From an uncultured Bacteroidia bacterium (GTDB lineage: Bacteria > Bacteroidota > Bacteroidia > Bacteroidales > UBA932): a stretch of DNA of 8,951 bases. A program made the translations under genes and the position numbers. The stretch is from the NCBI GenBank assembly GCA_902796455.1, contig CADBPH010000109.1, forward strand, positions 1 to 8,951, written 5' to 3'. Of the stretch, positions 1 to 6,247 are shown one piece after another. The notes below the pieces were generated by a model. That model saw only the letters and a program-made list of their open reading frames with translations, was not told where the DNA came from and did no database searches. The first letter of the stretch is position 1, and the number at the start of each line of letters is the position of its first letter.

Positions 1-1
1 C

Positions 2-244
2 ATCCTGAGCGTCTTCGCGAAGGACATCATGAAACTGTCCGCCGTGATGGCCGTCATCGCCTGCGTGGCCGCCTACTTTGTGGCCCACAAGTGGCTGGAG
101 CAGTTTGCCGAGAAAGTGTCGCTGAATCCGTTGTATTTCATCGGCGGCACCGTGCTGGTGCTGGCCATCGTGCTGGGCGTGGTGGTCCTGAACTGCCTCC
201 GCATCGCCCGGGCCAATCCTGTGGAATCGTTAAAGAACGAATAG
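2..244 (+). CDS. ABC transporter permease, FtsX/MacB type, C-terminal end (partial)
   Basis: Only the last 80 codons are present; the frame is open to the left edge, so the gene starts outside the window. The fragment shows two hydrophobic helices (about residues 14-28 and 42-63 of the visible part) and ends in the basic tail ARANPVESLKNE, which resembles the tail of the next gene (AKANPAVELKKE). That matches the final two helices of the FtsX-like domain in MacB-type inner-membrane permeases, which couple an ATPase to mechanical work on periplasmic partners rather than moving substrate through a channel. The stop codon lies one base before the start of the next permease, so the two are almost certainly co-transcribed and may form a heterodimer. 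Substrate is unknown. An internal ATG at 29 is not a credible start because the upstream codons also fit the family. Confidence 0.85.
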   Translation: MLSVFAKDIMKLSAVMAVIACVAAYFVAHKWLEQFAEKVSLNPLYFIGGTVLVLAIVLGVVVLNCLRIARANPVESLKNE

Positions 245-245
245 T

Positions 246-2615
246 ATGAAAAGTTACCTGAAATTCCTGTCCCGCAATAAACTCTACACCGCCATCGAGG
301 CGGTGGGACTGGCCGTGAGCCTGGCGTTCGTGATCCTCATCGGCTCCTACGTGGTGCAGCAGTTGCAGGTGGCGCACGAGTCACCGCAGTGGAAACGCAC
401 CTTCGTACTGGGAAGCAATGATTTCCTGGGGCTTACCTATTGGGACAAAGAGGAACTGGAGATGAACGTTCCGGAGCTGGATGCCGCCACACACATGGCG
501 CTTCTGTGGCAGCCTGTCATCCGGATAGGGGAGCAACCCTTCCAGGCCTCCGGAATCGAAACCGATGCCGAGTTCTTCAAGGTATTCCCGGAGTATCGCC
601 TCCTGGAAGGGAACCTGTCGGACTTCGTCGGCAAGGACGATATCCTCATCAGTGAATCGTTCTCCCGCAAACTGGGCGTCCAGGTCGGCCAGACCGTCAA
701 CCTGGATCAGGCAGACCATACTGTCAAAGGGATCTTTGCTGATTTTGACAATGCCTTTTTCTTGCCAGCGGACATCATTACCCACATTTCCGCCTCCTGG
801 GCGGCCTCCAAAAGCAAGGAGTTCAACAGTATCGGAAACTTCACTACGTGGTTCTGCGTGCGGGAAGATGCGGATCCCTCCGCCGTGCAGGCCAAGGTAA
901 AAGCGTTGCTGCATAAGAATTACGACCCTGACTGGTCTGCTGAAAAGGTGGACAAGTGGGGCGTCTACCGCATGGACGAGGCCTTCTTTTTCGCCGGCAG
1001 CAGCAATGGGTTCACCCGCGCGGGCAATGTCCAGATGCTCCGGCTTTTGACCGTCGTGGTGCTGCTGCTCCTGCTGTCAGCCATCTTCAACTACGTGAAC
1101 CTGAACCTCGCGCTAACCGGCAAGCGAGCGAAGGAAATGGCCACCCGGCGGCTCCTCGGGGCTGACAAGGCCGGTATTTTGTGGAAGTATATCGGCGAAT
1201 CCGTGGCCTTCACCGCTGTCTGTTTCGCTGCGGCGGTGCTGCTGGCCGATTGGCTGGCCCCCATGGTGAACCGCCTGGTCTCGGTCAGCGACCCTGACAT
1301 GTTGTCGCTGGGAATCGATGCCAATGTGCCGCTTTCCTTCATGCTTACGCCAGGGTATCTGCTGGCATACCTGTCCGGCATTCTGGTCCTGGGTGTCATC
1401 AATGGACTGCTTCCGGCTCTTGCGGCCTCCCGTTTCCAGCCCATCGATGTTATCAAAGGCACGCTCCGGCGCCGCAACAAGATGGTCCTGAGCAAGGTGT
1501 TCATCGTGGTGCAGAACGTCCTTTCCGTCTTTCTGATTGCCCTGGCGCTGGTGATGGAGGTACAGATGCGGCATATGCTCACCCGGCCGACGCATGCCGC
1601 TACGGACAACCTTTACTACATTGAGTATTCCGCGCAGAACTACGATGCGATGAAGCTTTTCAAGGACAAAGTGGAGCAGCTGCCCTTCGTGACAAAAGCC
1701 GGCGTGGGACGCGGAATACCCGGACTGGTCAATATGACTGTGGGCGTCAAAGTGGACGAAGAACACCGTGTGGACATGCCCGTCATCGTTTGCGACTCCA
1801 CCTATTTCCAGCTGCTCGGACTGGAGGTGGAGGAGGACTTCGGCCATCCGCTGGTGCATTCGCTCTGGATGAGCAGCTCCGCCTTCCATGCCGCTGCCGT
1901 TTCAGATACCTCCACCGTCTTTCCCCGCAGAATCAGCATGAACGGTGCCCGGCCGGAATTCATCGGCGGCGTCGTGGCGGATTATCCCACCCGGCCGGCC
2001 TCGGAAGGCAATCAGAACCCGAATGGCGGGGTCATCGTTACCCGGGTGGAGGAACTGAGCTACTCCAACTGTCTGCTGATCGGAACCACCGGAGAAGACA
2101 AGTCTTATGACGAAGCCATCCGGCAGGCATATAAGGAATTCCGTCTGGAAACCTCCGGCGTGGAAGACCCCCTCTGGAACTACGGTTTTGTCCGGGACAT
2201 CAACCGGAAGCAGCTGGCGCCTGTACAGCGGACGCTGCACCTGGTGGAACTCTTTGCCGTCCTGGCAGTGCTGATCTCCCTGCTGGGCCTGCTGGCCATG
2301 AGCACCTATTTTGCCGATGAGAACACGAAGCAAATTGCCGTGCGGAAGGTCTTCGGCTCTGACGTCTCGCAGGAAACCTGGCGGACGGTCCGCAGCTATA
2401 TGCTCCTGGTGGGCGCCGCATGTCTCATCGGCATTCCGGTCGCCGTCTGGGCCGCGCAGGTCTATCTGGAACGCTTTGCCTACCGGATCGAGGGGTATGG
2501 ATGGGTATTCGCCGCTGCCGCAGTGATTTCGCTGGCCATTGCCTTCTGCACCGTGCTGTGGCAGACATTGAAGGCTGCGAAAGCCAATCCGGCAGTTGAA
2601 CTGAAGAAAGAATAA
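246..2615 (+). CDS. ABC transporter permease, FtsX/MacB type, two FtsX domains
   Basis: A complete 789-residue inner-membrane permease of the long Bacteroidota type, which carries two FtsX cores in one chain. Predicted helices are near residues 15-37, 264-288, 316-338, 370-395, 416-438, 664-688, 717-738 and 753-775. Large periplasmic domains lie at about 40-260 (MacB-PCD-like) and 440-660. After the first helix of each core comes the cytoplasmic coupling segment with a shared pattern: KEMATRRLLGAD at about 296-307 and KQIAVRKVFGSD at about 695-706. This is a good mark of the family and of internal duplication. The ATG at 246 follows the previous stop by one base, and the residues after it (MKSYLKFLSRNKLYT) are typical of the cytoplasmic N-terminus, so the start is secure. 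No ATPase gene is visible; it probably lies upstream. The cargo (lipoprotein, peptide or drug) cannot be told from sequence. Confidence 0.93.
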   Translation: MKSYLKFLSRNKLYTAIEAVGLAVSLAFVILIGSYVVQQLQVAHESPQWKRTFVLGSNDFLGLTYWDKEELEMNVPELDAATHMALLWQPVIRIGEQPFQASGIETDAEFFKVFPEYRLLEGNLSDFVGKDDILISESFSRKLGVQVGQTVNLDQADHTVKGIFADFDNAFFLPADIITHISASWAASKSKEFNSIGNFTTWFCVREDADPSAVQAKVKALLHKNYDPDWSAEKVDKWGVYRMDEAFFFAGSSNGFTRAGNVQMLRLLTVVVLLLLLSAIFNYVNLNLALTGKRAKEMATRRLLGADKAGILWKYIGESVAFTAVCFAAAVLLADWLAPMVNRLVSVSDPDMLSLGIDANVPLSFMLTPGYLLAYLSGILVLGVINGLLPALAASRFQPIDVIKGTLRRRNKMVLSKVFIVVQNVLSVFLIALALVMEVQMRHMLTRPTHAATDNLYYIEYSAQNYDAMKLFKDKVEQLPFVTKAGVGRGIPGLVNMTVGVKVDEEHRVDMPVIVCDSTYFQLLGLEVEEDFGHPLVHSLWMSSSAFHAAAVSDTSTVFPRRISMNGARPEFIGGVVADYPTRPASEGNQNPNGGVIVTRVEELSYSNCLLIGTTGEDKSYDEAIRQAYKEFRLETSGVEDPLWNYGFVRDINRKQLAPVQRTLHLVELFAVLAVLISLLGLLAMSTYFADENTKQIAVRKVFGSDVSQETWRTVRSYMLLVGAACLIGIPVAVWAAQVYLERFAYRIEGYGWVFAAAAVISLAIAFCTVLWQTLKAAKANPAVELKKE

Positions 2616-2646
2616 TTTGATACTTCCAAATAGTTTTATATATTTG
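2616..2646 (+). promoter_or_regulatory. Bacteroidetes-type promoter of the GlsB-like gene
   Basis: TTTG at 2616-2619, directly after the permease stop codon, and TATATTTG at 2639-2646 match the -33 and -7 elements (TTTG and TAnnTTTG) used by the Bacteroidota primary sigma factor. They are 19 bases apart, the usual spacing. The transcription start is predicted a few bases downstream, near 2650-2653, leaving a leader of about 22-25 bases before the ATG at 2675. It is the best formed of the promoters seen here. Its -7 element overlaps the inverted repeat at 2641-2670. Confidence 0.75.
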
Positions 2647-2670
2647 TTATCAACGACTTAATAACAAATA
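2641..2670. repeat. Perfect 10-bp inverted repeat over the promoter (possible operator)
   Basis: TATTTGTTAT at 2641-2650 and ATAACAAATA at 2661-2670 are exact reverse complements separated by 10 bases. The left arm covers most of the -7 element and the predicted transcription start; the right arm ends four bases before the start codon. Most of the left arm would not be transcribed, so an RNA hairpin is unlikely. A binding site for a dimeric repressor is the simpler reading. The AT-rich arms make chance somewhat more likely than the length suggests. Confidence 0.5.
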
Positions 2671-2674
2671 CATC

Positions 2675-2929
2675 ATGAACATCCTTCTTACCCTGCTCTT
2701 CGGAGCAATCGCCGGCTGGCTTTCCGGTTTCTTCGTGTCCAAGGACAAAGGCGGCCTCATCTGGAACATCATTATCGGTCTTCTCGGCGGTCTGGTCGGT
2801 GGCTGGCTGCTCGGAAAACTGGGCGCTACCGGATCCTTCTGGTCTCAGTGGTATGGCCAGATTGTCTGCGCGCTCATCGGCGCCGTGGTTCTTCTGTGGG
2901 TCTGGAACATCATCAAGAAGCTGTTCTAG
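2675..2929 (+). CDS. GlsB/YeaQ/YmgE family small stress-response membrane protein
   Basis: An 84-residue, very hydrophobic protein with three predicted helices (about 2-20, 28-50 and 60-80) and a glycine-rich middle segment (IGLLGGLVGGWLLGKLG, about 34-50). Length, three-helix layout and the glycine pattern match the GlsB/YeaQ/YmgE family, also called transglycosylase-associated proteins. Family members are often induced by envelope, acid or general stress, but their biochemical role is unclear and no catalytic residues are visible. It has its own promoter with an overlapping palindrome, which suggests control separate from the permease operon. Its stop codon TAG (2927-2929) overlaps the stop of the converging rhomboid gene through the palindromic tetramer CTAG, so there is no room for a terminator between them. 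Confidence 0.88.
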   Translation: MNILLTLLFGAIAGWLSGFFVSKDKGGLIWNIIIGLLGGLVGGWLLGKLGATGSFWSQWYGQIVCALIGAVVLLWVWNIIKKLF

Positions 2930-3537
2930 AAGCCCAGCTGTGCCAGGAAGTGGCCCAGGATGGACGGCTTGCAGAGCAGCGGGAATACCAGGCCATAGAC
3001 GGCACCCCAGAAATGGGCGGTGTGGCCGATGTTGTCCATATTCCGCCTGGCCATGTACCAGCAGTATAGCAGGTACATCGGAGCGAAGATATAGCCGGGT
3101 ACCGGGATCGGAATCATGAAGATGTAGATGCCCATCTTCGGCTCAAACAAGATTGAGGCGAACAGGATGGCCGATACGGCTCCTGAGGCGCCCAGGGCAT
3201 TGTATTGATTGTCGTCCCGGTACTTGACCAAGTCGCCGGCCGTCGAGACGGCGATGGCGCTCACATACAGTACGACGAACAGGATCGCGCCGGCAGTTGC
3301 TCCGAAGGCTGCCGCGAAATACTGTTCCACGACCGGTCCGAAGAAATACAGCGTGAGCATGTTGAATACCAGGTGCCCCCACCCGCCATGTACCAGTCCG
3401 TAGGAGAGCATCCGGTGCCATTGTTTCCTGTGCCACACCTGGTAAGCGTTGAACACCCAGGAACGGATGTCCAACGTTCCGTTAAAGCACAGGATGCTCA
3501 CGCCGGCGGTAATCAGTATGATAATCAGTGTGATCAT
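2926..3537 (-). CDS. Rhomboid family intramembrane serine protease
   Basis: A 203-residue membrane protein with the marks of an active rhomboid protease, which cleaves single-span membrane proteins within the bilayer. Visible features are HGGWGHLVFNM at residues 50-60 (His50, His55, Asn59 of the oxyanion region), the nucleophile motif GASG with Ser118, and the catalytic His175 in AHFWGA. About six helices are predicted, the minimal bacterial core. The start is placed at the ATG at 3537 because it directly precedes the first helix (MITLIIILITAGVSILCFN). A longer in-frame start at 3618 would add 27 non-hydrophobic residues that run through the acetyltransferase remnant in another frame, so it is less likely. 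It is last in a minus-strand run, 13 bases behind the remnant. Substrate is unknown; no rhombosortase-type sorting signal was seen on the neighbours. Confidence 0.93.
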   Translation of the reverse strand: MITLIIILITAGVSILCFNGTLDIRSWVFNAYQVWHRKQWHRMLSYGLVHGGWGHLVFNMLTLYFFGPVVEQYFAAAFGATAGAILFVVLYVSAIAVSTAGDLVKYRDDNQYNALGASGAVSAILFASILFEPKMGIYIFMIPIPVPGYIFAPMYLLYCWYMARRNMDNIGHTAHFWGAVYGLVFPLLCKPSILGHFLAQLGF

Positions 3538-3550
3538 TCGGCAAACGCTT

Positions 3551-3700
3551 TCAATGCCCGCTCGTCCATTGGCGGAGGGTGGCTTCATCTGCAACCACAT
3601 CGTTTTCGCATCTTTCATAGACGGCGAGTTGCCGTATCAGGTCGAGGATGACGCCGGCCTCATCGGGACGGGCAGGGCGGATATCGAAATGCTTTTCCAT
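3551..3700 (-). pseudogene. Truncated GNAT acetyltransferase, N-terminal remnant
   Basis: A 49-codon reading frame, ATG at 3700 to TGA at 3551. Its start reads MEKHFDIRPARPDEAGVILD, followed by LIRQLAVYERCENDVVADEA and TLRQW. This is the usual opening of GNAT acetyltransferases of the diamine/thialysine N-acetyltransferase group (IRPA-x-P-x-D, then L-I-R-x-L-A-x-YE, then V-V-A-x-E-x-x-L). The family normally runs to about 150-160 residues; the acetyl-CoA-binding motif and the rest are missing, and the rhomboid start follows 13 bases later. It is therefore a remnant left by an internal deletion rather than a frameshift, because no downstream sequence remains to be read. It could still be translated and couple ribosomes to the rhomboid gene. 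The family call rests on recognition of the motif, not on a search. Confidence 0.72.
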
Positions 3701-3735
3701 GGTTTTTCCGTGTTTGATCGCGGTCCGTCGTGATC

Positions 3736-4173
3736 TTATTCTTTGTAGGTCATTTTGATGTGGGGTATGCCATCCAGCAGGAAAGGGTCCGAAGACTGCC
3801 GGAATCCAACCTGTTCGTAGAACCCCTTGGCATATTCCTGGGCCTCAATGTCAATCTGTTTTGCGGCGAAGCATTCCTTCGCGGTCTTGATCCCTTCCAG
3901 CATAATCCGTTTGCCATAGCCCTTGTTCCGTTCGGTCGTGATGACCCTGCCGATCGAGACCTCCTGCATGTGCGTCCCTGCCGGGCAGACACGGCATAAA
4001 GCCACCACTTTTTCTCCTTCTGTCAGCCAGAGATGGACGGACTGCTGGTCATCGTAGTCCATGTCCTGGTAGACGCAGTCCTGCTCCACCACGAATACCT
4101 CGGTGCGGATTCTCAGCAGTTCGTAAAGTTCGTCCAGTGTCAGTTCCCGGAAGTGTTTTCTGTGCAGTTTCAT
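3736..4173 (-). CDS. elaA: ElaA-type GNAT family N-acetyltransferase
   Basis: A 145-residue cytoplasmic protein close to the usual length of ElaA (about 150). The N-terminal half carries the ElaA signature: LTLDELYELLRIRTEVFVVE (11-30), then QDCVYQDMDYDD (31-42). Acetyl-CoA binding is indicated by motif A, VSIGRVITT at 72-80, followed by the pyrophosphate loop RNKGYGK at 82-88 (pattern R-x-x-G-x-G). The C-terminal FYEQVGF (118-124) is the common GNAT motif B end. The acceptor substrate of ElaA proteins is not established. The start ATG overlaps the stop of the upstream lipoprotein gene as ATGA, which fixes the start and suggests translational coupling. The gene is followed 35 bases later by a remnant of a second, different GNAT gene. 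Confidence 0.92.
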   Translation of the reverse strand: MKLHRKHFRELTLDELYELLRIRTEVFVVEQDCVYQDMDYDDQQSVHLWLTEGEKVVALCRVCPAGTHMQEVSIGRVITTERNKGYGKRIMLEGIKTAKECFAAKQIDIEAQEYAKGFYEQVGFRQSSDPFLLDGIPHIKMTYKE

Positions 4174-4778
4174 AAATCCTCCGGGCTGGGAATTTTGACC
4201 GCGGGCCAGCCGTAGTCCTTGTAATACTTGACGTTGAGCTTGTTCTTGAAGACATATCCGGAGATGGCGGTCTTGCGGATCTTCTCGCGGAGGACATGGT
4301 CGGAGTTGGCTTTCTGGAAATCGTCGAAACGCTCCCCGAAGATGGCCTTCGCCGTGGGCAGGTAGTTGCTCCCGTCTCCGACGGCATCGAGTCCGGTAGC
4401 AAGGTAGTTCCCCGCGGAATCCTTCTTGACGTGCACCTTTCCGGCATGGTTGCCGCCCGAGACAAACAGGAGGGTGTCGCCGGCGATGTTGTAGTTCTCT
4501 ACCCAGAAGTCGCCCCAGACCTGGATGTCGTCCGGGTTGCTGTCATCCACATCCGCATAATTGTGGTAGGTGATACAGAGTTCGGCCGGAGCGTACTGCG
4601 GGGCGACCTGGTCCGTGAAATACCTGTCGATGGCTTGGAAATACCTGTCGGTGAGGGTCATCTGCACCGCTTCCGGTTCCGCGGGCACATGGTTTTTTCC
4701 ACCATTCCTGTTCCCGCAGGAGGAGAGGAGCAGGGCCGCGACAGCCAGGGAAAGAAGGAACTTGATCGTAAGTTTCAT
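4170..4778 (-). CDS. Lipoprotein of unknown function
   Basis: A 202-residue exported protein. The N-terminus is a type II signal peptide: MKLT, a hydrophobic stretch LLSLAVAALLL, and the lipobox LSSC with Cys21 as the lipidated residue. After a short polar linker the mature part holds a mixed alpha/beta domain of about 165 residues. Striking segments are VWGDFWVENYNIAGDTLLFV and SGGNHAGKVHVKK, followed by GLDAVGDGSNY and, near the end, YYKDYGWPAV. I recall similar W-G-D-F-W ... SGG-x-H-x-G ... D-x-V-x-D-G-S proteins in gut Bacteroidota and Firmicutes but know no function or family name, and none is proposed. It is first in the minus-strand run leading to elaA and the rhomboid protease, with a -7 element 22 bases before its ATG. 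No internal hydrophobic helix is apparent, so it is probably anchored only by lipid. Confidence 0.85.
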   Translation of the reverse strand: MKLTIKFLLSLAVAALLLSSCGNRNGGKNHVPAEPEAVQMTLTDRYFQAIDRYFTDQVAPQYAPAELCITYHNYADVDDSNPDDIQVWGDFWVENYNIAGDTLLFVSGGNHAGKVHVKKDSAGNYLATGLDAVGDGSNYLPTAKAIFGERFDDFQKANSDHVLREKIRKTAISGYVFKNKLNVKYYKDYGWPAVKIPSPEDL

Positions 4779-4800
4779 GATATCAGTCTATCGTTAGCCT

Positions 4801-4808
4801 CAAATTTA
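4801..4808 (-). promoter_or_regulatory. -7 element for the lipoprotein-elaA-rhomboid run
   Basis: On the minus strand this reads TAAATTTG, an exact TAnnTTTG, ending 22 bases before the lipoprotein ATG. I see no convincing TTTG at the expected distance upstream (the equivalent sequence is T-rich), so the -33 element is weak or absent. It lies in the 91-base gap between divergent genes, facing the promoter at 4833-4840. Confidence 0.55.
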
Positions 4809-4832
4809 CGAAATCTTTGCGGGAAAAACCAC

Positions 4833-4840
4833 TATATTTG
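4833..4840 (+). promoter_or_regulatory. -7 element for the YhfC-family gene
   Basis: TATATTTG, an exact TAnnTTTG, ends 29 bases before the ATG at 4870. The only nearby TTTG upstream (4816-4819) is 13 bases away, too close for a normal -33 box, so the promoter is likely weak or helped by an activator. It faces away from the minus-strand element at 4801-4808; the two -7 boxes are only 24 bases apart, so polymerases at the two sites would interfere. Confidence 0.55.
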
Positions 4841-4869
4841 TCTGTGGCTAATCGTTTCTTCTTTGCATC

Positions 4870-5712
4870 ATGGTTCAAACAAGTTCACTCATCCTGATGG
4901 CGGTCGATGCCTTGCTTGGCATTGCCGTTCCCGTCGGCCTGTCGCTGTATCTGGTCCGCAGGTTCCGCGCCAGGCTGTCCACGATCCTGATCGGTGCCGC
5001 AACCTTCTTCCTGTTTGCCCTGGTCCTGGAGCGTATCATGCATCTGTTTGTCCTGAAAGGGCCCCAGGGAGCGGCCATTATGGGCAATCCGCTCTGGTAT
5101 GCGCTCTATGGTGGATTGGCTGCCGGTATTTTTGAAGAAACCGGCCGTTTCCTTGCCATGAAATACCTGATGAAGACGGAACCCTCAAAGCCTCTTCCCG
5201 GCGTCGCTTACGGCGTGGGACACGGCGGCATGGAGATGTTCATGATCTTCGGAATCACCATGATCAACAACCTGGTCATTTCTTTCATGATCAATTCCGG
5301 ACACGCCGACGCACTTTTCAGCAGTGCTCCCGGGGAAGTCGCCGGGCAAATCCAGGCACAGCTGGAACAGTTGAAGACGGTGGGGGCAGGAACGTTGCTG
5401 ATCGGGCTTTGGGAGCGTTTTTCCGCCCTTTTGCTTCAGGTCGGCCTGTCCTTGTTTGTATGGGTCGCCGTGCGGAAAGGCGGAAAATGGCGCTGGCTGT
5501 TTCCCGCAGCGATTGCCTTGCACGCGCTTGTCGACGGCCTTGCCGTCATCCTCCAGAAGTCAGTCGGCATGGTCACGCTGGAGGGTATCCTGGCGGTAAC
5601 GGCCATTGCTGTCGCAGCCATCGGCTATGCGACGGCGAAGAAAAACCTTCCCGGCGACCGGACATCCGGTTCAGACGACCCCGCTACTTCAACCCCTCTG
5701 CCCAGGCCTTGA
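4870..5712 (+). CDS. YhfC-family intramembrane metalloprotease-like protein
   Basis: A 280-residue protein with about seven or eight hydrophobic helices. The conserved polar residues inside them fit the YhfC family, related to PrsW and CAAX-type intramembrane proteases. They are the motif EETGR at 89-93 (Glu89, Glu90, Arg93), then GVGHGGMEM with His118 and Glu122, a further WERF at 181-184, and the late-helix HALVDG with His218. The Glu-Glu, His and His together resemble the active site of the Abi/CAAX fold, but protease activity in YhfC is inferred from that likeness and the true substrate is unknown. The last 20 residues are polar and proline-rich and look like a loose cytoplasmic tail. The gene stands alone behind its own -7 element and overlaps the 3' end of the converging flavodoxin gene by 29 bases. 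Confidence 0.85.
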   Translation: MVQTSSLILMAVDALLGIAVPVGLSLYLVRRFRARLSTILIGAATFFLFALVLERIMHLFVLKGPQGAAIMGNPLWYALYGGLAAGIFEETGRFLAMKYLMKTEPSKPLPGVAYGVGHGGMEMFMIFGITMINNLVISFMINSGHADALFSSAPGEVAGQIQAQLEQLKTVGAGTLLIGLWERFSALLLQVGLSLFVWVAVRKGGKWRWLFPAAIALHALVDGLAVILQKSVGMVTLEGILAVTAIAVAAIGYATAKKNLPGDRTSGSDDPATSTPLPRP

Positions 5713-6247
5713 TCTCTGCCTTGGTCGCGTGGTTCAGTGTCTTGCCGGCCTTCCAGTTGATTTCCGGATACTGTTCTTTGAACTCGGCGTTGGCCTTGTC
5801 GATGCTGCTGCCGCCGGAAGTGGCGAAGAAGATGACGTTCTTCCCCTGGAAACCATAGGCCTCGATGAAAGTGTTGATGATGGTGGGAGCCGTGTACCAC
5901 CAGACCGGGAAGCCGATGAAGATGCGGTCATAGGTGCCGGCATCCTTCAGGTCCTTCAGGATGGCCGGGCGGGAACTACGGTCCTGCATTTCCACGCTGC
6001 TGCGGGAAGTCTTGACGGTCCAGTCCAGGTCGGCTGCCGTGTATTTGACCTCCGGTTTGATTTCATATAGGGTTGCCCCGGTCACTTCGGCGAGGTCCTT
6101 GGCCACCGCCTCGGTGGTGCCGGTAGCGGAGAAATAGGCTACGAGTGTTTTCATTTCGTGGTTGTGTTTCTTGTTGTTCTGCCCGCAGGCGGTGAGTGTC
6201 AGGCCCATCAATGCGATGGCCGTGATAACGGGGAGAATCTTATTCAT
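5684..6247 (-). CDS. Lipid-anchored flavodoxin (second of a tandem pair)
   Basis: A 187-residue protein joining a lipoprotein signal peptide to a flavodoxin domain. The signal is MNKILPVITAIALMGL with lipobox LTAC (Cys21). The domain starts at about residue 33 with TLVAYFSATGTTEAVA, where SATGTT (40-45) is the FMN phosphate loop. Later segments are FIGFPVWWYTAPTIINTFIE and FFATSGGSSI, both typical of the Flavodoxin_4-like group. Flavodoxins carry FMN and pass electrons; an anchored form would act at the periplasmic or outer face, with an unknown partner. The start at 6247 is supported by its ATGA overlap with the upstream flavodoxin gene and by the complete signal peptide; a start at 6289 would add 14 unlikely residues. 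A cytoplasmic form from the ATG at 6154 (residue 32) cannot be excluded. Confidence 0.9.
   Translation of the reverse strand: MNKILPVITAIALMGLTLTACGQNNKKHNHEMKTLVAYFSATGTTEAVAKDLAEVTGATLYEIKPEVKYTAADLDWTVKTSRSSVEMQDRSSRPAILKDLKDAGTYDRIFIGFPVWWYTAPTIINTFIEAYGFQGKNVIFFATSGGSSIDKANAEFKEQYPEINWKAGKTLNHATKAEIKAWAEGLK

Noticed and set aside
1113..1889. A 258-codon open frame on the minus strand inside the permease gene
   Set aside because: It is fully antisense to a well-supported permease, has histidine- and arginine-rich composition typical of shadow frames, and has no recognisable motif or promoter.
3538..3618. Longer N-terminus for the rhomboid protease starting at 3618
   Set aside because: The added residues are unlike a rhomboid N-terminus and the same bases encode the acetyltransferase remnant in another frame. 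The ATG at 3537 directly precedes the first helix.
4794..4851. Six-base inverted repeat TTAGCC ... GGCTAA flanking the divergent promoters
   Set aside because: The arms are only six bases and 46 bases apart, which is expected by chance; extension fails after that.
4296..5135. A 279-codon open frame on the plus strand
   Set aside because: It runs antisense to the lipoprotein gene and then overlaps the YhfC gene in another frame, crosses the divergent promoter region, and its translation resembles no protein family. GC-rich codon use in the real genes leaves such antisense frames open.
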